A stretch of DNA of 64,000 bases from Caballeronia sp031450805 (GTDB taxonomy: Bacteria; Pseudomonadota; Gammaproteobacteria; Burkholderiales; Burkholderiaceae). Where the stretch lies: contig NZ_JARTVY010000004.1 of assembly GCF_031450805.1 (NCBI RefSeq), positions 186,001 to 250,000 of the forward strand. Reading direction: 5' to 3'. Within the stretch, counting starts at the first letter, position 1. Each line of letters starts with the position of its first letter. This document shows, in pieces, positions 33,624 through 43,574 of the stretch. The notes below the pieces were generated by a model. The model was not told where the DNA came from. It was given only the letters and a program-made list of their open reading frames with translations, and searched no databases. The position numbers and the translations under genes were made by a program.

Positions 33624-35633
33624 TCAGCGCGCTTTCCGTTGCCGATTCATTCGTACGATCGGGCGGGGCTGCGCGTCGCGCCCTTGCAGCCGCCAGGCGC
33701 GCAGGGTATCGAGCGCAACGGAATTGCGCACGTAGCGATGCCAGACAAATGCGAGATCGAAGATCAGAATTGCCAGCCACCACGCATAGAGAAAAAGGAG
33801 GCCGCCCAGCACGACAGGCCATAACGCCGTGTCTTCGAGATCGCCCCAGAGCCGAACGCCGACGATCAGCACCGTCATCAGCGCACCCATGCCGACGATC
33901 ACACGTCGTCCCCAGCGTGGCCTTCGCGGCGCGAACCAGCCAGACAGTGCGACGCAAATCCCGGCCGCGACGAACACGAGCTTACCGACGATTGAATCCT
34001 GCATGCGATCGTGCACGATATCCCCGAAGGGTCCCGCGAGAAACTCGGCGACGTCCGGCCGCAACACGAGCCAGAAGAGGAGTGCGCCGACTCCGAAGGC
34101 CACGAGCGCAGCGACGCGCCAGCGCAGCCACGCATCGGTGCGGGTCGCGCCGCGTGCCTTCACGAGTCGAGGAATGCGCGCCGCGACGGTCGTTCCCATC
34201 AACAGACATGCGAGCGCAAAGACCGAGCGCGTGAGATGGATGAATGCGGCTTCGCTGCCCGAACTGTCGGCGTCCGATGATGCGGTCACGGCTTTGTATA
34301 CGAAGAACACGGCCGCGAGATGCAGCGCGAAGCTCAGCAGATAGGGAATCGCCGTGCTGACGAAGCCGCGCGCGCGGCGGTTGCGTGGAGGGACCGCGTC
34401 GGACTCGCCGAGCATGACGTCTTCGATGAAGTGGTTGAAGACGCCCGCATCGGTCCAGTACTCGGTATGCGCCTTGCCGGGCAGCCAGTAACGGGCGAAT
34501 CCGTAGTCGTGCCTGTCTTCGAATTCGAACGCCTTGCAGCCTGCAGCATCCAGGTAAGCGCGCGTCGTGTCGAGCGCGAAGCCGACGGGGTCTCCGAAGT
34601 CGTAATAGTTGCGCCACTTGATACGCGAACCGAGCCGCAAGACGCCGCCAGTTCGATCCGGTAACTCGATCGCACCATCTGTTTCCCGCGTTGTGAGCGC
34701 CATGTTCCGCCATAGGTCCGGCCACAACAGAACATGCTTGTCGATGGGCGAACCGATGGTCATGAAGCCTCGCAGGCATTTCACCCAATCAGTGCTGATG
34801 ACCTGCTTCTTGTCCCTCGGGTCCTGCACGCAAGACTGTGAAAGTGCATGCAGAATGCCGAGGAAACTGATGACTGTGCCTTCGCTATGTGCGATCAGAT
34901 AAACCTCCGGCGCACAGTTGCAACGCGTCGTGACCAGATCGACTAGCCGTTTCATCACCCGATGGAAGCGAAAGACGATCGTGTCGCGATGCTGCTTGAA
35001 ATCCGCGACGAGCTGGACGTCGCCGACATAATCGCGCAGGACCGGCGCCAGATCGAACTTGAAGATGCCGGCCTTCTCCGTCACGGCGAGCAGGCTTTGC
35101 ATCACGGCGACCGTTTCGACGATTTCCTCGACGACGCCAGCCGCAAGCGAGAAGTCGGCCGGTTCCAGCTTGCGCTCGCTCACATTCAGCATATAGGCGG
35201 CCTGCGCGCGGCTCACGATGGACAGTCCCCACGCCTTGCTTTCCTCGAGCGTGTCGTCCTGCTTGACCACTTCGCGCGGGATATCCGCCCAATAGACTTC
35301 GGCGAAACCGAGCGTCGAATAGAAGGCGCGTTGCTCGGCGGTATAGGGGCCACCCTCGGGCAGGTCGAGCTGACGCACATCGACTTCGCCGACGCCCGCG
35401 ATGTCGAAATAGCCGAGCGGCATGACGGGCAGCGGCGGGTCGTAACGCGAACCGAACTGGCTGGCGACCGAGCGTACGGTATCGCTATGCAACTGATTGC
35501 CGATGCCATGAATCGCGACGACGATCTTCTGCACGCGCGGCGCAATTGGCACATTGCATGCAATCGCGGCATCCACTGCTGACGCGGCGCGTTCACCGCG
35601 TCCGCCCTCCGTACCTCGGGATGCAGCGTCCAT
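33624..35633 (-). CDS. Large alpha/beta hydrolase with membrane C-terminus
   Basis: 669 aa. The N-terminal half contains KIVVAIHGIGNQLHSDTV (oxyanion-loop region of alpha/beta hydrolases) and EVYLIAHSEGTVISFLGIL (nucleophile elbow G/A-H-S-E-G), so a serine hydrolase fold is likely. From about residue 430 there are five or so hydrophobic segments, anchoring it in the inner membrane. The substrate is unknown. AGGGAG precedes the ATG at 35633. Confidence 0.75.
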   Translation of the reverse strand: MDAASRGTEGGRGERAASAVDAAIACNVPIAPRVQKIVVAIHGIGNQLHSDTVRSVASQFGSRYDPPLPVMPLGYFDIAGVGEVDVRQLDLPEGGPYTAEQRAFYSTLGFAEVYWADIPREVVKQDDTLEESKAWGLSIVSRAQAAYMLNVSERKLEPADFSLAAGVVEEIVETVAVMQSLLAVTEKAGIFKFDLAPVLRDYVGDVQLVADFKQHRDTIVFRFHRVMKRLVDLVTTRCNCAPEVYLIAHSEGTVISFLGILHALSQSCVQDPRDKKQVISTDWVKCLRGFMTIGSPIDKHVLLWPDLWRNMALTTRETDGAIELPDRTGGVLRLGSRIKWRNYYDFGDPVGFALDTTRAYLDAAGCKAFEFEDRHDYGFARYWLPGKAHTEYWTDAGVFNHFIEDVMLGESDAVPPRNRRARGFVSTAIPYLLSFALHLAAVFFVYKAVTASSDADSSGSEAAFIHLTRSVFALACLLMGTTVAARIPRLVKARGATRTDAWLRWRVAALVAFGVGALLFWLVLRPDVAEFLAGPFGDIVHDRMQDSIVGKLVFVAAGICVALSGWFAPRRPRWGRRVIVGMGALMTVLIVGVRLWGDLEDTALWPVVLGGLLFLYAWWLAILIFDLAFVWHRYVRNSVALDTLRAWRLQGRDAQPRPIVRMNRQRKAR

Positions 35634-35782
35634 GTGCGACTCCCTGCTCCTCGTACTGCCATGTTTCTTGCTGCCAGGCGTGATGCTCGGCTGCGCCGTG
35701 GCATCCGCGTCGCTCGGTCATATCGAGATTAGGCTATTTTCGATTGCCCGGCATCCTGAATGCAACAGACCGCATGCAGGAT

Positions 35783-36706
35783 TCAACCGCCTCGCAAGCG
35801 TCCCGTATTCAGGGCGGCACCGTTCCACAGGTGCATCGCCGCATAAGCGCGCCACGGACGCCAGCGTTCGGTGTACGCACGTTGCTGCGCCGGCCTGGCA
35901 AGCGCGGGCTCGCGCCGCGCAATCGCCTGCATCAGTACGAGATCGGCATCGGGCCACGCGTCGGGATCGCGCAGGGCGCGCATCGCGACATAGCCGACCG
36001 TCCACGGACCGATGCCGGGCATCGCGAGCAACTCGCGCTTCAGGTCTTCCCGGTTGGCGCCGGGCGTATCGATCGGCAGTGCGCCTGTCGCGACCGCGCG
36101 CGCGAAGCGTTGCACGGTTTCGACGCGCTTGCCAGGCATGCCGATCTTGTCGAGGTCCGCATCGGCGAGCTCGCGCGGCGTCGGAAAGCGCCACGCTGTG
36201 CCTTCGTGCGGATGACCGTCGATGCGCCGGCCCGCGCGCTGGACGATGCGGCCCATGATCGTCGATGCGCCCTTCACGCTCACCTGCTGCCCGACGATCG
36301 TCCGCACCACGAGCTCGAAGCCGGACCACGCCCCCGGCACACGCAGTCCCGGCGCCGCTTCGACGAGCGGTGCAAGCAACGGATCGCGCGAGAGGCAATG
36401 CGCGATCTCGTGAGGATCGACGTCCACGTCGAACATGCGGGAGAGCGGGGCAGCGAGTTCATCGGCGTGGCGGCGCGCATCGCCGTGCACGGACGCGATC
36501 AGGCGATGCTTGCGTCCGTGCGGTGTCACTTCGATGACGCCGTCGGCGCCGCGCCATTCGATCGCCCGACGATAAACGCCGTCTTCCACCGATTCGACAC
36601 CGGCCGACGCCCTGCCGCCGATGAACGCGAGAAGGCGCGCCCAGTCGAACGGGCGCTTGAACGGTAGTTCGATGATTGCGGTGCTGCTCACGTGCGTCGA
36701 TTGCAT
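35783..36706 (-). CDS. alkA: DNA-3-methyladenine glycosylase II
   Basis: 307 aa. HhH-GPD core LLAMPGIGPWTVGYVAMRAL near residue 220, with the catalytic Asp in DAWPDADLVL. An N-terminal AlkA_N-type domain precedes it. Removes alkylated purines in base excision repair. No Ada-type N-terminal domain is fused here. Start chosen at MQSTHVSSTAII (36706); the frame opens to 36754. Confidence 0.93.
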   Translation of the reverse strand: MQSTHVSSTAIIELPFKRPFDWARLLAFIGGRASAGVESVEDGVYRRAIEWRGADGVIEVTPHGRKHRLIASVHGDARRHADELAAPLSRMFDVDVDPHEIAHCLSRDPLLAPLVEAAPGLRVPGAWSGFELVVRTIVGQQVSVKGASTIMGRIVQRAGRRIDGHPHEGTAWRFPTPRELADADLDKIGMPGKRVETVQRFARAVATGALPIDTPGANREDLKRELLAMPGIGPWTVGYVAMRALRDPDAWPDADLVLMQAIARREPALARPAQQRAYTERWRPWRAYAAMHLWNGAALNTGRLRGG

Positions 36707-36830
36707 CTTGTATGCCGAATGATGAATGCCGATATTGCTTCTGCAGCGGCGCACGCTGCTTTCCGACGGATGCGCTCATTCGCCGCTAACTTTGTGCGAC
36801 GAGAATGGCTTCATCGAAACGGAGGTCAAC

Positions 36831-36953
36831 ATGAACGCCATCACTATCAGCATCGTCGCAATGGTCATTACGGCTGCGCTTGCGGTCATTGCCCCGGTCA
36901 CGAGCCATACCCAGCACGAAAGCATGGCATCGGTTGCTCATGCGACTACGTGA
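36831..36953 (+). CDS. Small membrane/exported peptide, 40 aa
   Basis: MNAITISIVAMVITAALAVI followed by a short polar tail (SHTQHESMASVAHATT). One hydrophobic helix; either a single-pass membrane peptide or a signal-peptide-only product. GGAGG lies 5 bases before the ATG, which is good support for such a short gene. Function unknown. Confidence 0.55.
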   Translation: MNAITISIVAMVITAALAVIAPVTSHTQHESMASVAHATT

Positions 36954-37130
36954 CCACAACCGCACGCCAGGCCTGCTTTGCACCACGCGTGCCCCGGCAG
37001 ATGCCGACGCAGAAGCGCAGCCATGCGCGGGCCACCGCGCGTCTCGAGCGCCGCGATCAACTCCACATGTTCGCGTATGGCGCTATGCACTTCACTGGCC
37101 GCGCGGGTACCGTCGAGTTCGGCACCAACA
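36938..37130 (-). pseudogene. GntR/FCD-domain regulator relic
   Basis: In one minus-strand frame the sequence reads ELDGTRAASEVHSAI, then REHVELIAALETRGGPRMAA and LLRRHL, the pattern of the last helices of an FCD effector domain (H-x-x-I/L-x-x-A-L-x-x-R...M-x-x-H-L). No start or HTH precedes it. It overlaps the small plus-strand gene at its 3' end. A relic is the simplest reading, but the fragment is short. Confidence 0.45.
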
Positions 37131-37410
37131 GCGCTGCGTTTTTGTGGATGGCGACGACGGTTCCCCGCGTGGAGCGGCGAAATGCGCTGACATCATAGCC
37201 TCTACGTGCTTTCGATCATCAGCGCGGCGCGTGCCTCGTCCGTCCAGACCGCGGCACGCCGATCAAGCGCACGAGTCTCGTCAATGTATCGTCGATGCAT
37301 CGAGCGTGACTCACGACCATTGCATCAGGCACGGCAGACACTGCCGTCTCATACCTCCGTCGAATGCAGAATGCGAAAGCACATGCCATACGGCATGCCA
37401 TCGCGCTACG
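37131..37410. other. Intergenic region downstream of GGDEF gene
   Basis: 280 bases with no supported gene; probably 3' flank of the GGDEF gene plus remains of the FCD relic. No terminator hairpin with a T tract was seen. Confidence 0.35.
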
Positions 37411-39000
37411 CTACACGCCGCCGTCCGCAAGACTGTCTTCGTGGATCGCCTGGTTCCGGCCCGCCCGTTTCGCCCGATAAAGCGCGGCGTCGGCACTGTT
37501 GAGCAACTTGAGCGCGTCACTGCCCTGACGCGGCATCGCCGTCGCGGCGCCGATGCTGACCGTGAGGAAGCCCTTCGGCGAACCGCTGTTGGAGATGGCG
37601 AGCGACTCGACCTTCTTGCGCAGGCGATCGGCGAACATCACCGCACTGGCCGCCGTTGCGCCGGGCAGCACGATCACGAATTCCTCACCGCCATAGCGGG
37701 CGACGATATCGCCGGGGCGTTTCACTGCATGCTGAATGCAATCCGCCACCGCAACGAGGGCATCGTCGCCCATTGCGTGGCCGTAGGTATCGTTATAGAG
37801 CTTGAAGTAATCTACGTCGACGAAGAGGGCGGACAGCGGTTGGTCGGCACGACGCGCACGGCGCCACTCTTCGCCGAGACGGCGATCGAGTGCCCGCCGG
37901 TTGCTCAGGCCAGTCAGTGCGTCGGTGCCCGCCAGCCGCTGGAGCTTCTCGAGCGCTGTGGCGCGCGATCGCAGCGAAATCGCCAGCAGCCAGGAGATGG
38001 CGATGAACCCGCCGCCGAACATCAACGTGAGTCCGCCGATGATGGTGCTCCGATGCCGCCAGCCTTCGAGCACGTCGTCCTCCGCGGGCGCGACTGCGGC
38101 GATCAGGTTCGTGCCCGGCACGCGCACGAAGGTGTAGAGGCGGCGAACGCCATCGAGCGCGGACGTGGCGATGTACGAGCCCGAGGGCTGATCCTTCATG
38201 GCGACGAATGTCGGGGAAACGGAGACGTTTCGCGCATTGCCCGCGCCATCGCCTTGCAAGGGAGGTTTGCGTGCGAGCATCACACCGTCGCGTTGCACGA
38301 TGAATACCGATCCTGCACGGCCGACGTTCACGCGCGATAGCAAGAGATCGAAGTAGCTCGTGTTCAGCGCGATGACAGCGACACCCGCGAAGGAGCCGTC
38401 GGGCGCGTTGATGCGCCGGCTCAACGCGAGCGATGGCTTGCCGTCGCGCAAGCGCGATTCGTAGGGCCCCGAAATATACAGTCCCACATTAGCGTTTTGC
38501 TCGTGCGCCTTGAAATAGCCGCGATCGCTGAACCAAAGGTTAGCGCGGTCGGATGCGTCCCGCGCATCCGTGATTCGCCCCTGGGCGTTCATGACGAATG
38601 CGCCGCCGATATAACTCGCGGCCGTCGCGCCGTCGAACAGCACGAGCGGGCGCAGCGCGGGCGCCATCTTCGCGACCTCCGGATTCTCGATGCTGCTTAC
38701 GATCGTGCGTAACGACAGGTCGCTCGATTCCACGTTGCGTGCAATGTCCGCGCTGAGCGTGGCGACGACATTCGCCGATGCCTCGTGCGCGTTCTGCAGG
38801 GCCTGCGCGCGCCCTTGCCATAGCGCGGCGAATGAAAGCACGCCCATCGACAGGGCCATTGCCGTGCCGATGATGCCCGCCAGCAGCGGGAAGCGCGAGA
38901 ACACGTCAGCGACGCGCAGCCACGCACTGTTGTTGCGCCGAAACAAGCGCAAACCGACGATGCGACCGGTCTTGCGCACGGCTCTGAAACTACGGGGCAT
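37411..39000 (-). CDS. Membrane diguanylate cyclase with Cache-like sensor
   Basis: 529 aa. First membrane segment near residue 40 (LLAGIIGTAMALSMGVLSFA), a periplasmic Cache-like region (about 65-310; ALSRRINAPDGSFAGVAVI), a second segment near 320, then GGDEF. The active-site motif is GGEEF and the inhibitory RxxD is RPGD five residues before it, so an active, feedback-inhibited enzyme making c-di-GMP is expected. Start chosen at 39000 (MPRSFRAV) because GGAG precedes it; 39012 is the alternative. Confidence 0.93.
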   Translation of the reverse strand: MPRSFRAVRKTGRIVGLRLFRRNNSAWLRVADVFSRFPLLAGIIGTAMALSMGVLSFAALWQGRAQALQNAHEASANVVATLSADIARNVESSDLSLRTIVSSIENPEVAKMAPALRPLVLFDGATAASYIGGAFVMNAQGRITDARDASDRANLWFSDRGYFKAHEQNANVGLYISGPYESRLRDGKPSLALSRRINAPDGSFAGVAVIALNTSYFDLLLSRVNVGRAGSVFIVQRDGVMLARKPPLQGDGAGNARNVSVSPTFVAMKDQPSGSYIATSALDGVRRLYTFVRVPGTNLIAAVAPAEDDVLEGWRHRSTIIGGLTLMFGGGFIAISWLLAISLRSRATALEKLQRLAGTDALTGLSNRRALDRRLGEEWRRARRADQPLSALFVDVDYFKLYNDTYGHAMGDDALVAVADCIQHAVKRPGDIVARYGGEEFVIVLPGATAASAVMFADRLRKKVESLAISNSGSPKGFLTVSIGAATAMPRQGSDALKLLNSADAALYRAKRAGRNQAIHEDSLADGGV

Positions 39001-39114
39001 TCGTCTCTCCATGACGCGAGCTTGTCGTTCCTCGACCTATGGCGCCACCTCGTGAATGATTGAAAACAGCCTGAATCAAGGGGTTTTCGCGTCGCACCAG
39101 CGCGTCGCTCGCGT

Positions 39115-39984
39115 CTACTTGACGAGACGTAACCGCCTCGTGACGATCGTGCCGGTGTTTCTGTCGATGAGCCACACGGCGTCGATACGTCCGTGCAACG
39201 TCGATGTCCTCCGCGTGATGTCGGTGGGCTCCTCATCGGTGGGATCGCTGTGCTCGGAGCGGTCGGACAGGTAAGGCGGTTCCAGCGAACAGACGAGCAC
39301 GATCGCGAAATCGCCGCTGCCATGCGACGGATCGAAGCCAGGAAGCAGCGCGCTTCCACGCACGCTCGTTTTGGCGCGGTCGTCGGTGTCCAGCTGAATC
39401 GTGTCGATGGTCTGAATGAAGCCCTTCGCCTTCGCTTCCGGTGCAATGACGAGCTTCCGTCCGCTCTGGCCTTCGACTTTGCGCTTGAGCAGAATTAGAT
39501 CGGGTTGCTCGGGCGCCGCAAGCGATACGTTGACCGACAGAAGCTTTTTTCTGGATTCAAAACGCACGCCGTACGACGCTGGTATCACGAATGCAAAAGT
39601 CCGCTCGGCTTGCGATCGCTCATCCTTGCTTGGGACGGAAGCGCTCGACGTGCGATGAAACGGGCGCGCCAGAAAGCTGCGCACGCGGCCCGTGATCGTC
39701 GGGTTTGCTCCCGGCTTCTTGCTCGATGACGTCGCGGCAGCCAATGCGTCTCGCACGTGCTCGGGATCGTCGCCGCTAAAGTGCGGCGGCAGCGACGTCA
39801 CGGCAAGAATGCTGTTCGTTGACGCGCTCGCAGCCGTCGCCGCAGTCGCCGCGGGCGCGGATGCCGTGCAGTGCGCCTGCTGCGCGTAGACCGTCGCCGA
39901 CAAGCACAGCACGGCGCCAACGGCTCTTATCGCAGCGTTTCGACCTGGTTTCCGAAATAACACGAAACTACCCCTGGCACGCAT
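39115..39984 (-). CDS. Hypothetical exported protein, 289 aa
   Basis: N-terminal hydrophobic signal-like segment (AIRAVGAVLCLSATVYAQQA) and a Ser/Ala-rich linker. The rest includes FAFVIPASYGVRFESRKKLL and IDAVWLIDRNTGTIVTRRLR and looks like a mixed beta domain. Probably periplasmic. No family is recognised. Confidence 0.6.
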   Translation of the reverse strand: MRARGSFVLFRKPGRNAAIRAVGAVLCLSATVYAQQAHCTASAPAATAATAASASTNSILAVTSLPPHFSGDDPEHVRDALAAATSSSKKPGANPTITGRVRSFLARPFHRTSSASVPSKDERSQAERTFAFVIPASYGVRFESRKKLLSVNVSLAAPEQPDLILLKRKVEGQSGRKLVIAPEAKAKGFIQTIDTIQLDTDDRAKTSVRGSALLPGFDPSHGSGDFAIVLVCSLEPPYLSDRSEHSDPTDEEPTDITRRTSTLHGRIDAVWLIDRNTGTIVTRRLRLVK

Positions 39985-40495
39985 CGCCGAGTCCTGAAAG
40001 CGGCTATCTTAAAATAAAGCTGATTGTTCCGCCGCGAAATGCTGGTGCGATGCGTGAGCGCGGGGCGGTTCGGCTCGCCGTAAGATTTTTGTTCACAAGC
40101 CGGTATGTGCATTCATTTTCGATGGAACCGAAGGCAGCGGTACGCCAGCTCCCCAAGTGACGTTCGTCCGCTTTTTGTTCACGCCTGCGAAACCTCATCG
40201 GCAAACATCGTCAGCAGCGCACGAAAATCACCCAGCATCGCTGTGCGTCCCGCGCACGAGGCGCCCAATGCGGACATCCAAGCATGTTGTATTCAAGACG
40301 CCATCGGATGACAGCGCGCATCCGGGCGTTCGCCGCGTTCGGGGCAATCGACCTGAAACAGGCGCGCAGCGTTCGACGGTCGCAGCAAGGAAGCCGAAAG
40401 CAACACAAGGCGCGGCGCTATACTGAGCGTCCCTGAACGCAACACTGCCGAACCGCTGCGCAAAGCAACGAAAACGGCTCGGTATATCCCAAAAA
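39985..40495. promoter_or_regulatory. Intergenic region before export operon
   Basis: About 510 bases. Contains TATACT at 40419-40424, a candidate -10 for the export operon, and a direct repeat TTTTTGTTCAC at 40086-40096 and 40172-40182. No gene is supported. Confidence 0.45.
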
Positions 40496-41710
40496 TTGGC
40501 TGAACACGACTTAGAGAAACTCAGGATCGACCGCGGACCCGCGGCCGCATCTGTCATGCCGCGTCGCAGGCGCAACTGGATTCGCTATGCGGCCATCGCG
40601 GCCATCATTGCTGTGCTGATCGGCGTCGGCGTCCGGCTTGCCGGGCCGCAAGCGGTGGAGACCGCCACCGTCACGTCGGTGTATCCATCGCAGACTTATA
40701 CGCTCTTGAATGCGACCGGCTATGTCGTGCCGCAGCGCAAGGCGGCGGTGGCGTCGAAGGCGCAGGGCCGTGTCGAATGGCTCGGCGTGCTCGAAGGGAC
40801 GGTGGTGAAGGAAGGGCAGATCATCGCGCGGCTGGAAAGCGCCGATGTGGCGGCGTCGCTCGCACAGGCACAGGCGCAGGTCAAGGTCGCGCAAGCCAAC
40901 CTGCAGTTGCAGCGCGCTGAACTCGAGAATGCGGCAGCCAATCTCAAGCGCTCGCTGGTGCTTGCACCGCACGGCGCGATATCGGCGTCGCAATACGATG
41001 CCGACCGCGCCCGCTATGACAAGGCCAAAGCATCCATCAATAGCGACCAGGCTGCGATTCTTTCCGCGCAAGCCAACGCGCGCGCCGCACAAGTCGCCGT
41101 CGATCAGACCGTGATTCGCGCTCCGTTCGATGGCGTCGTGCTCGAGAAGCACGCCAATGTCGGCGATAACATCACGCCGTTTTCGTCGGCATCGGATAGC
41201 AAGGGCGCAGTCGTCACCATCGCCGACATGAAGACGCTCGAAGTCGAGGCGGACGTGGCCGAATCGAATATTGCACGCATCAAGGTCGATCAGCCATGCG
41301 AGGTGCAACTCGATGCATTGCCCGATACCCGCTTTGCAGGCCGCGTGTCGCGCATCGTGCCGACAGTCGATCGCTCCAAGGCCACGGTGCTCGTGAAAGT
41401 GCGTTTCGTCGATCGGGATGAACGCGTGCTGCCTGATATGAGCGCGAAGATCGCGTTTCTGTCGAAACCCGTGCCGCCCGAAGAAAAGAAGGCAGTGGTC
41501 GCGGTGCAGCCTGCGGCTGTCGTCATGCGCGGCGGCAAGAACGTGGTGTATCGCGTCGATAACGACAAGGCGCGCGAAGTGCCTGTGACAACGGGTGAGC
41601 GCATTGGCGACCTGCTTGCCGTATCCGGTGTCAAGCCAGGTGACACGCTCGTGCTTGCGCCCGGTGACAAGCTCAAGGACGGCGCCAGCATCACCGTGGC
41701 GAAGAAATAG
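40496..41710 (+). CDS. Periplasmic adaptor (MacA/HlyD-like) of export system
   Basis: 404 aa from a TTG start at 40496 (M-A-E-H-D-L-E-K-L-R-I-D). One membrane anchor (WIRYAAIAAIIAVLIGVGVR), then a lipoyl/hairpin domain (AQAQAQVKVAQANLQLQRAE) and barrel-sandwich hybrid (VIRAPFDGVVLEKHANVGD). Links the inner-membrane permeases to an outer-membrane channel; no TolC gene lies here. The TTG start is preferred to an ATG at 40556 because the preceding residues look family-like. First gene of a four-gene operon. Confidence 0.88.
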   Translation: MAEHDLEKLRIDRGPAAASVMPRRRRNWIRYAAIAAIIAVLIGVGVRLAGPQAVETATVTSVYPSQTYTLLNATGYVVPQRKAAVASKAQGRVEWLGVLEGTVVKEGQIIARLESADVAASLAQAQAQVKVAQANLQLQRAELENAAANLKRSLVLAPHGAISASQYDADRARYDKAKASINSDQAAILSAQANARAAQVAVDQTVIRAPFDGVVLEKHANVGDNITPFSSASDSKGAVVTIADMKTLEVEADVAESNIARIKVDQPCEVQLDALPDTRFAGRVSRIVPTVDRSKATVLVKVRFVDRDERVLPDMSAKIAFLSKPVPPEEKKAVVAVQPAAVVMRGGKNVVYRVDNDKAREVPVTTGERIGDLLAVSGVKPGDTLVLAPGDKLKDGASITVAKK

Positions 41711-41711
41711 C

Positions 41712-42404
41712 GTGAGCACGGCGCCCCTCGTTCAGATCAGCCACGTCGCGAAGTCGTATCGGCGTGGCGTGCAGACGGTGCCGGTATTGACCGACATCAC
41801 ACTGTCCATTGCCGAAGGCGATTTCGTTGCCTTGATGGGGCCGTCGGGTTCCGGCAAGAGTACGCTGCTCAATCTCATTGCAGGCATCGACAGACCCGAT
41901 AGCGGCGAGTTGCGGGTCGGCGGGCTCGACATTACACGCTTGCCGGAAGCCGCGCTTGCGGACTGGCGCGCATCGCACGTGGGCTTTATTTTTCAGTTCT
42001 ATAACCTCATGCCGGTGTTGACCGCGTTTGAGAACGTCGAGCTTCCGCTGATGCTGACAAGGCTCTCGCGAGCCGAACGTCGCGAGCGTGTCGCGATGGT
42101 GCTCGACATGGTCAATATGAGCGAGCGCACGAGTCACTATCCATCGGAGCTATCGGGCGGGCAACAGCAGCGCGTCGCGATTGCACGCGCGTTGATCACC
42201 GATCCGAAGCTGATCGTCGCGGACGAGCCGACCGGCGACCTCGATCGCACTTCCGCCAGCGAAGTGCTCGCGATGATGCAGCGTTTGAACGAGCGCCTTG
42301 GCAAGACCATCATCATGGTCACGCACGATGCGCATGCTGCCAACGCCGCCAAAGCGCTCGTGCATCTGGAGAAAGGCGAATTGATCGATGACAAGGCGCG
42401 CTAA
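41712..42404 (+). CDS. ABC transporter ATPase (MacB/LolD type)
   Basis: 230 aa from a GTG at 41712, one base after the adaptor's stop. Walker A GPSGSGKST, Q-loop IFQFYNLMP, signature LSGGQQQR, Walker B LIVADEPTGDLD, and VTHDA. It matches the ATPases paired with FtsX-type permeases. Energises the export system together with the two permeases downstream. Confidence 0.95.
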   Translation: MSTAPLVQISHVAKSYRRGVQTVPVLTDITLSIAEGDFVALMGPSGSGKSTLLNLIAGIDRPDSGELRVGGLDITRLPEAALADWRASHVGFIFQFYNLMPVLTAFENVELPLMLTRLSRAERRERVAMVLDMVNMSERTSHYPSELSGGQQQRVAIARALITDPKLIVADEPTGDLDRTSASEVLAMMQRLNERLGKTIIMVTHDAHAANAAKALVHLEKGELIDDKAR

Positions 42405-42407
42405 GCC

Positions 42408-43562
42408 ATGTACGTCCTCAAGCTGATTCTGCGCAACGCGACACGCCACAAGCTGCGCACCGCATTGACCGTGCTGGGACTCACCATCGCCGTGCTGGCT
42501 TATGGCCTGCTGCACACGGTCGTCGATGCGTGGTATGCAGGCGCGGCGGCGGCATCGAATGCGCGGCTCGTCACGCGCAATGCCATTTCGCTCGTTTTTC
42601 CTTTGCCGCTTGCGTATGAGAACCGCATACGCGGCGTCGATGGCGTCACGATGGTTGCGCGCTCCAACTGGTTCGGCGGCGTCTATCGCGACCCCAAGAA
42701 TTTCTTCGCGCAGTTTGCAGTGTCGGACAATTATCTGGATCTTTACCCCGAGTTCATTATTTCGCCGCAAGCGCGTGCCGATTATCAGCGCGACAGAAAA
42801 GGCTGTCTTATCGGGCGCCAACTCGCCACGCAATACGGCTTCAAGGTCGGTGACGTGATCCCGCTAAAGGGCACCATCTATCCGGGCACGTGGGACTTCG
42901 TCGTGCGCGGCATCATGGAAGGGCGCGAGGAATCCACCATCACGCGGCAGCTCGTGTTCCACTGGGAGTACCTGAACGAAACCATTCGCAAGACGACGAA
43001 GCGCAACGTGGATCAGGTCGGCGTGTACGTTGTCGGCATCGATAATTCGGACCATGCTGCGGCCGTCTCACGCAACATCGACAGCGTGTTCAAGAACTCA
43101 CTCGCTGAGACCTTGACCGAAACGGAGCAGGCGTTTCAACTCGGCTTCGTCGCGATGTCGAATCAGATCATTGCGGCGATACGTGTCGTGTCATACGTGG
43201 TGATCCTGATCATCATGGCCGTGATGGCCAATGCCATGGCAATGAGCGCGCGCGAGCGCACCGTCGAATATGCAACGCTCAAGGCGCTCGGCTTCGGACC
43301 GACGTTTCTTTCGGTGCTCGTCTTCGGTGAGTCGCTTGCGATTTGCGCCATTGGCGGCGGTATAGGCATGTTGCTGACTCCGCCCGCTGCCGTCGTTTTT
43401 CAGCATGCAACGGGCGGCGTGTTTCCGGTATTCAGGGTATCGCACGAGACGATGTTCTTGCAGGCGGTCTGCGCGCTGGCCGTTGCGCTGGCGGCGGCGG
43501 TCGTACCGGCTTTTCAGGCAAGCCGTGTGCGCATCGTCGAAGGCTTGCGCGCCATCGGTTAG
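42408..43562 (+). CDS. ABC permease, FtsX/MacB type
   Basis: 384 aa. One N-terminal membrane segment (LRTALTVLGLTIAVLAYGLL), a large periplasmic domain (about 45-260), then three C-terminal segments ending in GLRAIG. Typical FtsX/MacB topology. Three bases after the ATPase stop. Probably forms a heterodimer with the next gene's product. Confidence 0.92.
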   Translation: MYVLKLILRNATRHKLRTALTVLGLTIAVLAYGLLHTVVDAWYAGAAAASNARLVTRNAISLVFPLPLAYENRIRGVDGVTMVARSNWFGGVYRDPKNFFAQFAVSDNYLDLYPEFIISPQARADYQRDRKGCLIGRQLATQYGFKVGDVIPLKGTIYPGTWDFVVRGIMEGREESTITRQLVFHWEYLNETIRKTTKRNVDQVGVYVVGIDNSDHAAAVSRNIDSVFKNSLAETLTETEQAFQLGFVAMSNQIIAAIRVVSYVVILIIMAVMANAMAMSARERTVEYATLKALGFGPTFLSVLVFGESLAICAIGGGIGMLLTPPAAVVFQHATGGVFPVFRVSHETMFLQAVCALAVALAAAVVPAFQASRVRIVEGLRAIG

Positions 43563-43574
43563 GAGCAGACGGCC

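Noticed and set aside
36880..38340. 486-aa plus-strand open frame
   Set aside because: Antisense to the GGDEF gene; Arg/His-rich composition typical of shadows in high-GC DNA.
40086..40182. TTTTTGTTCAC direct repeat as a CRISPR-like or att site
   Set aside because: Only two copies, 86 bases apart, no spacers or integrase gene nearby.
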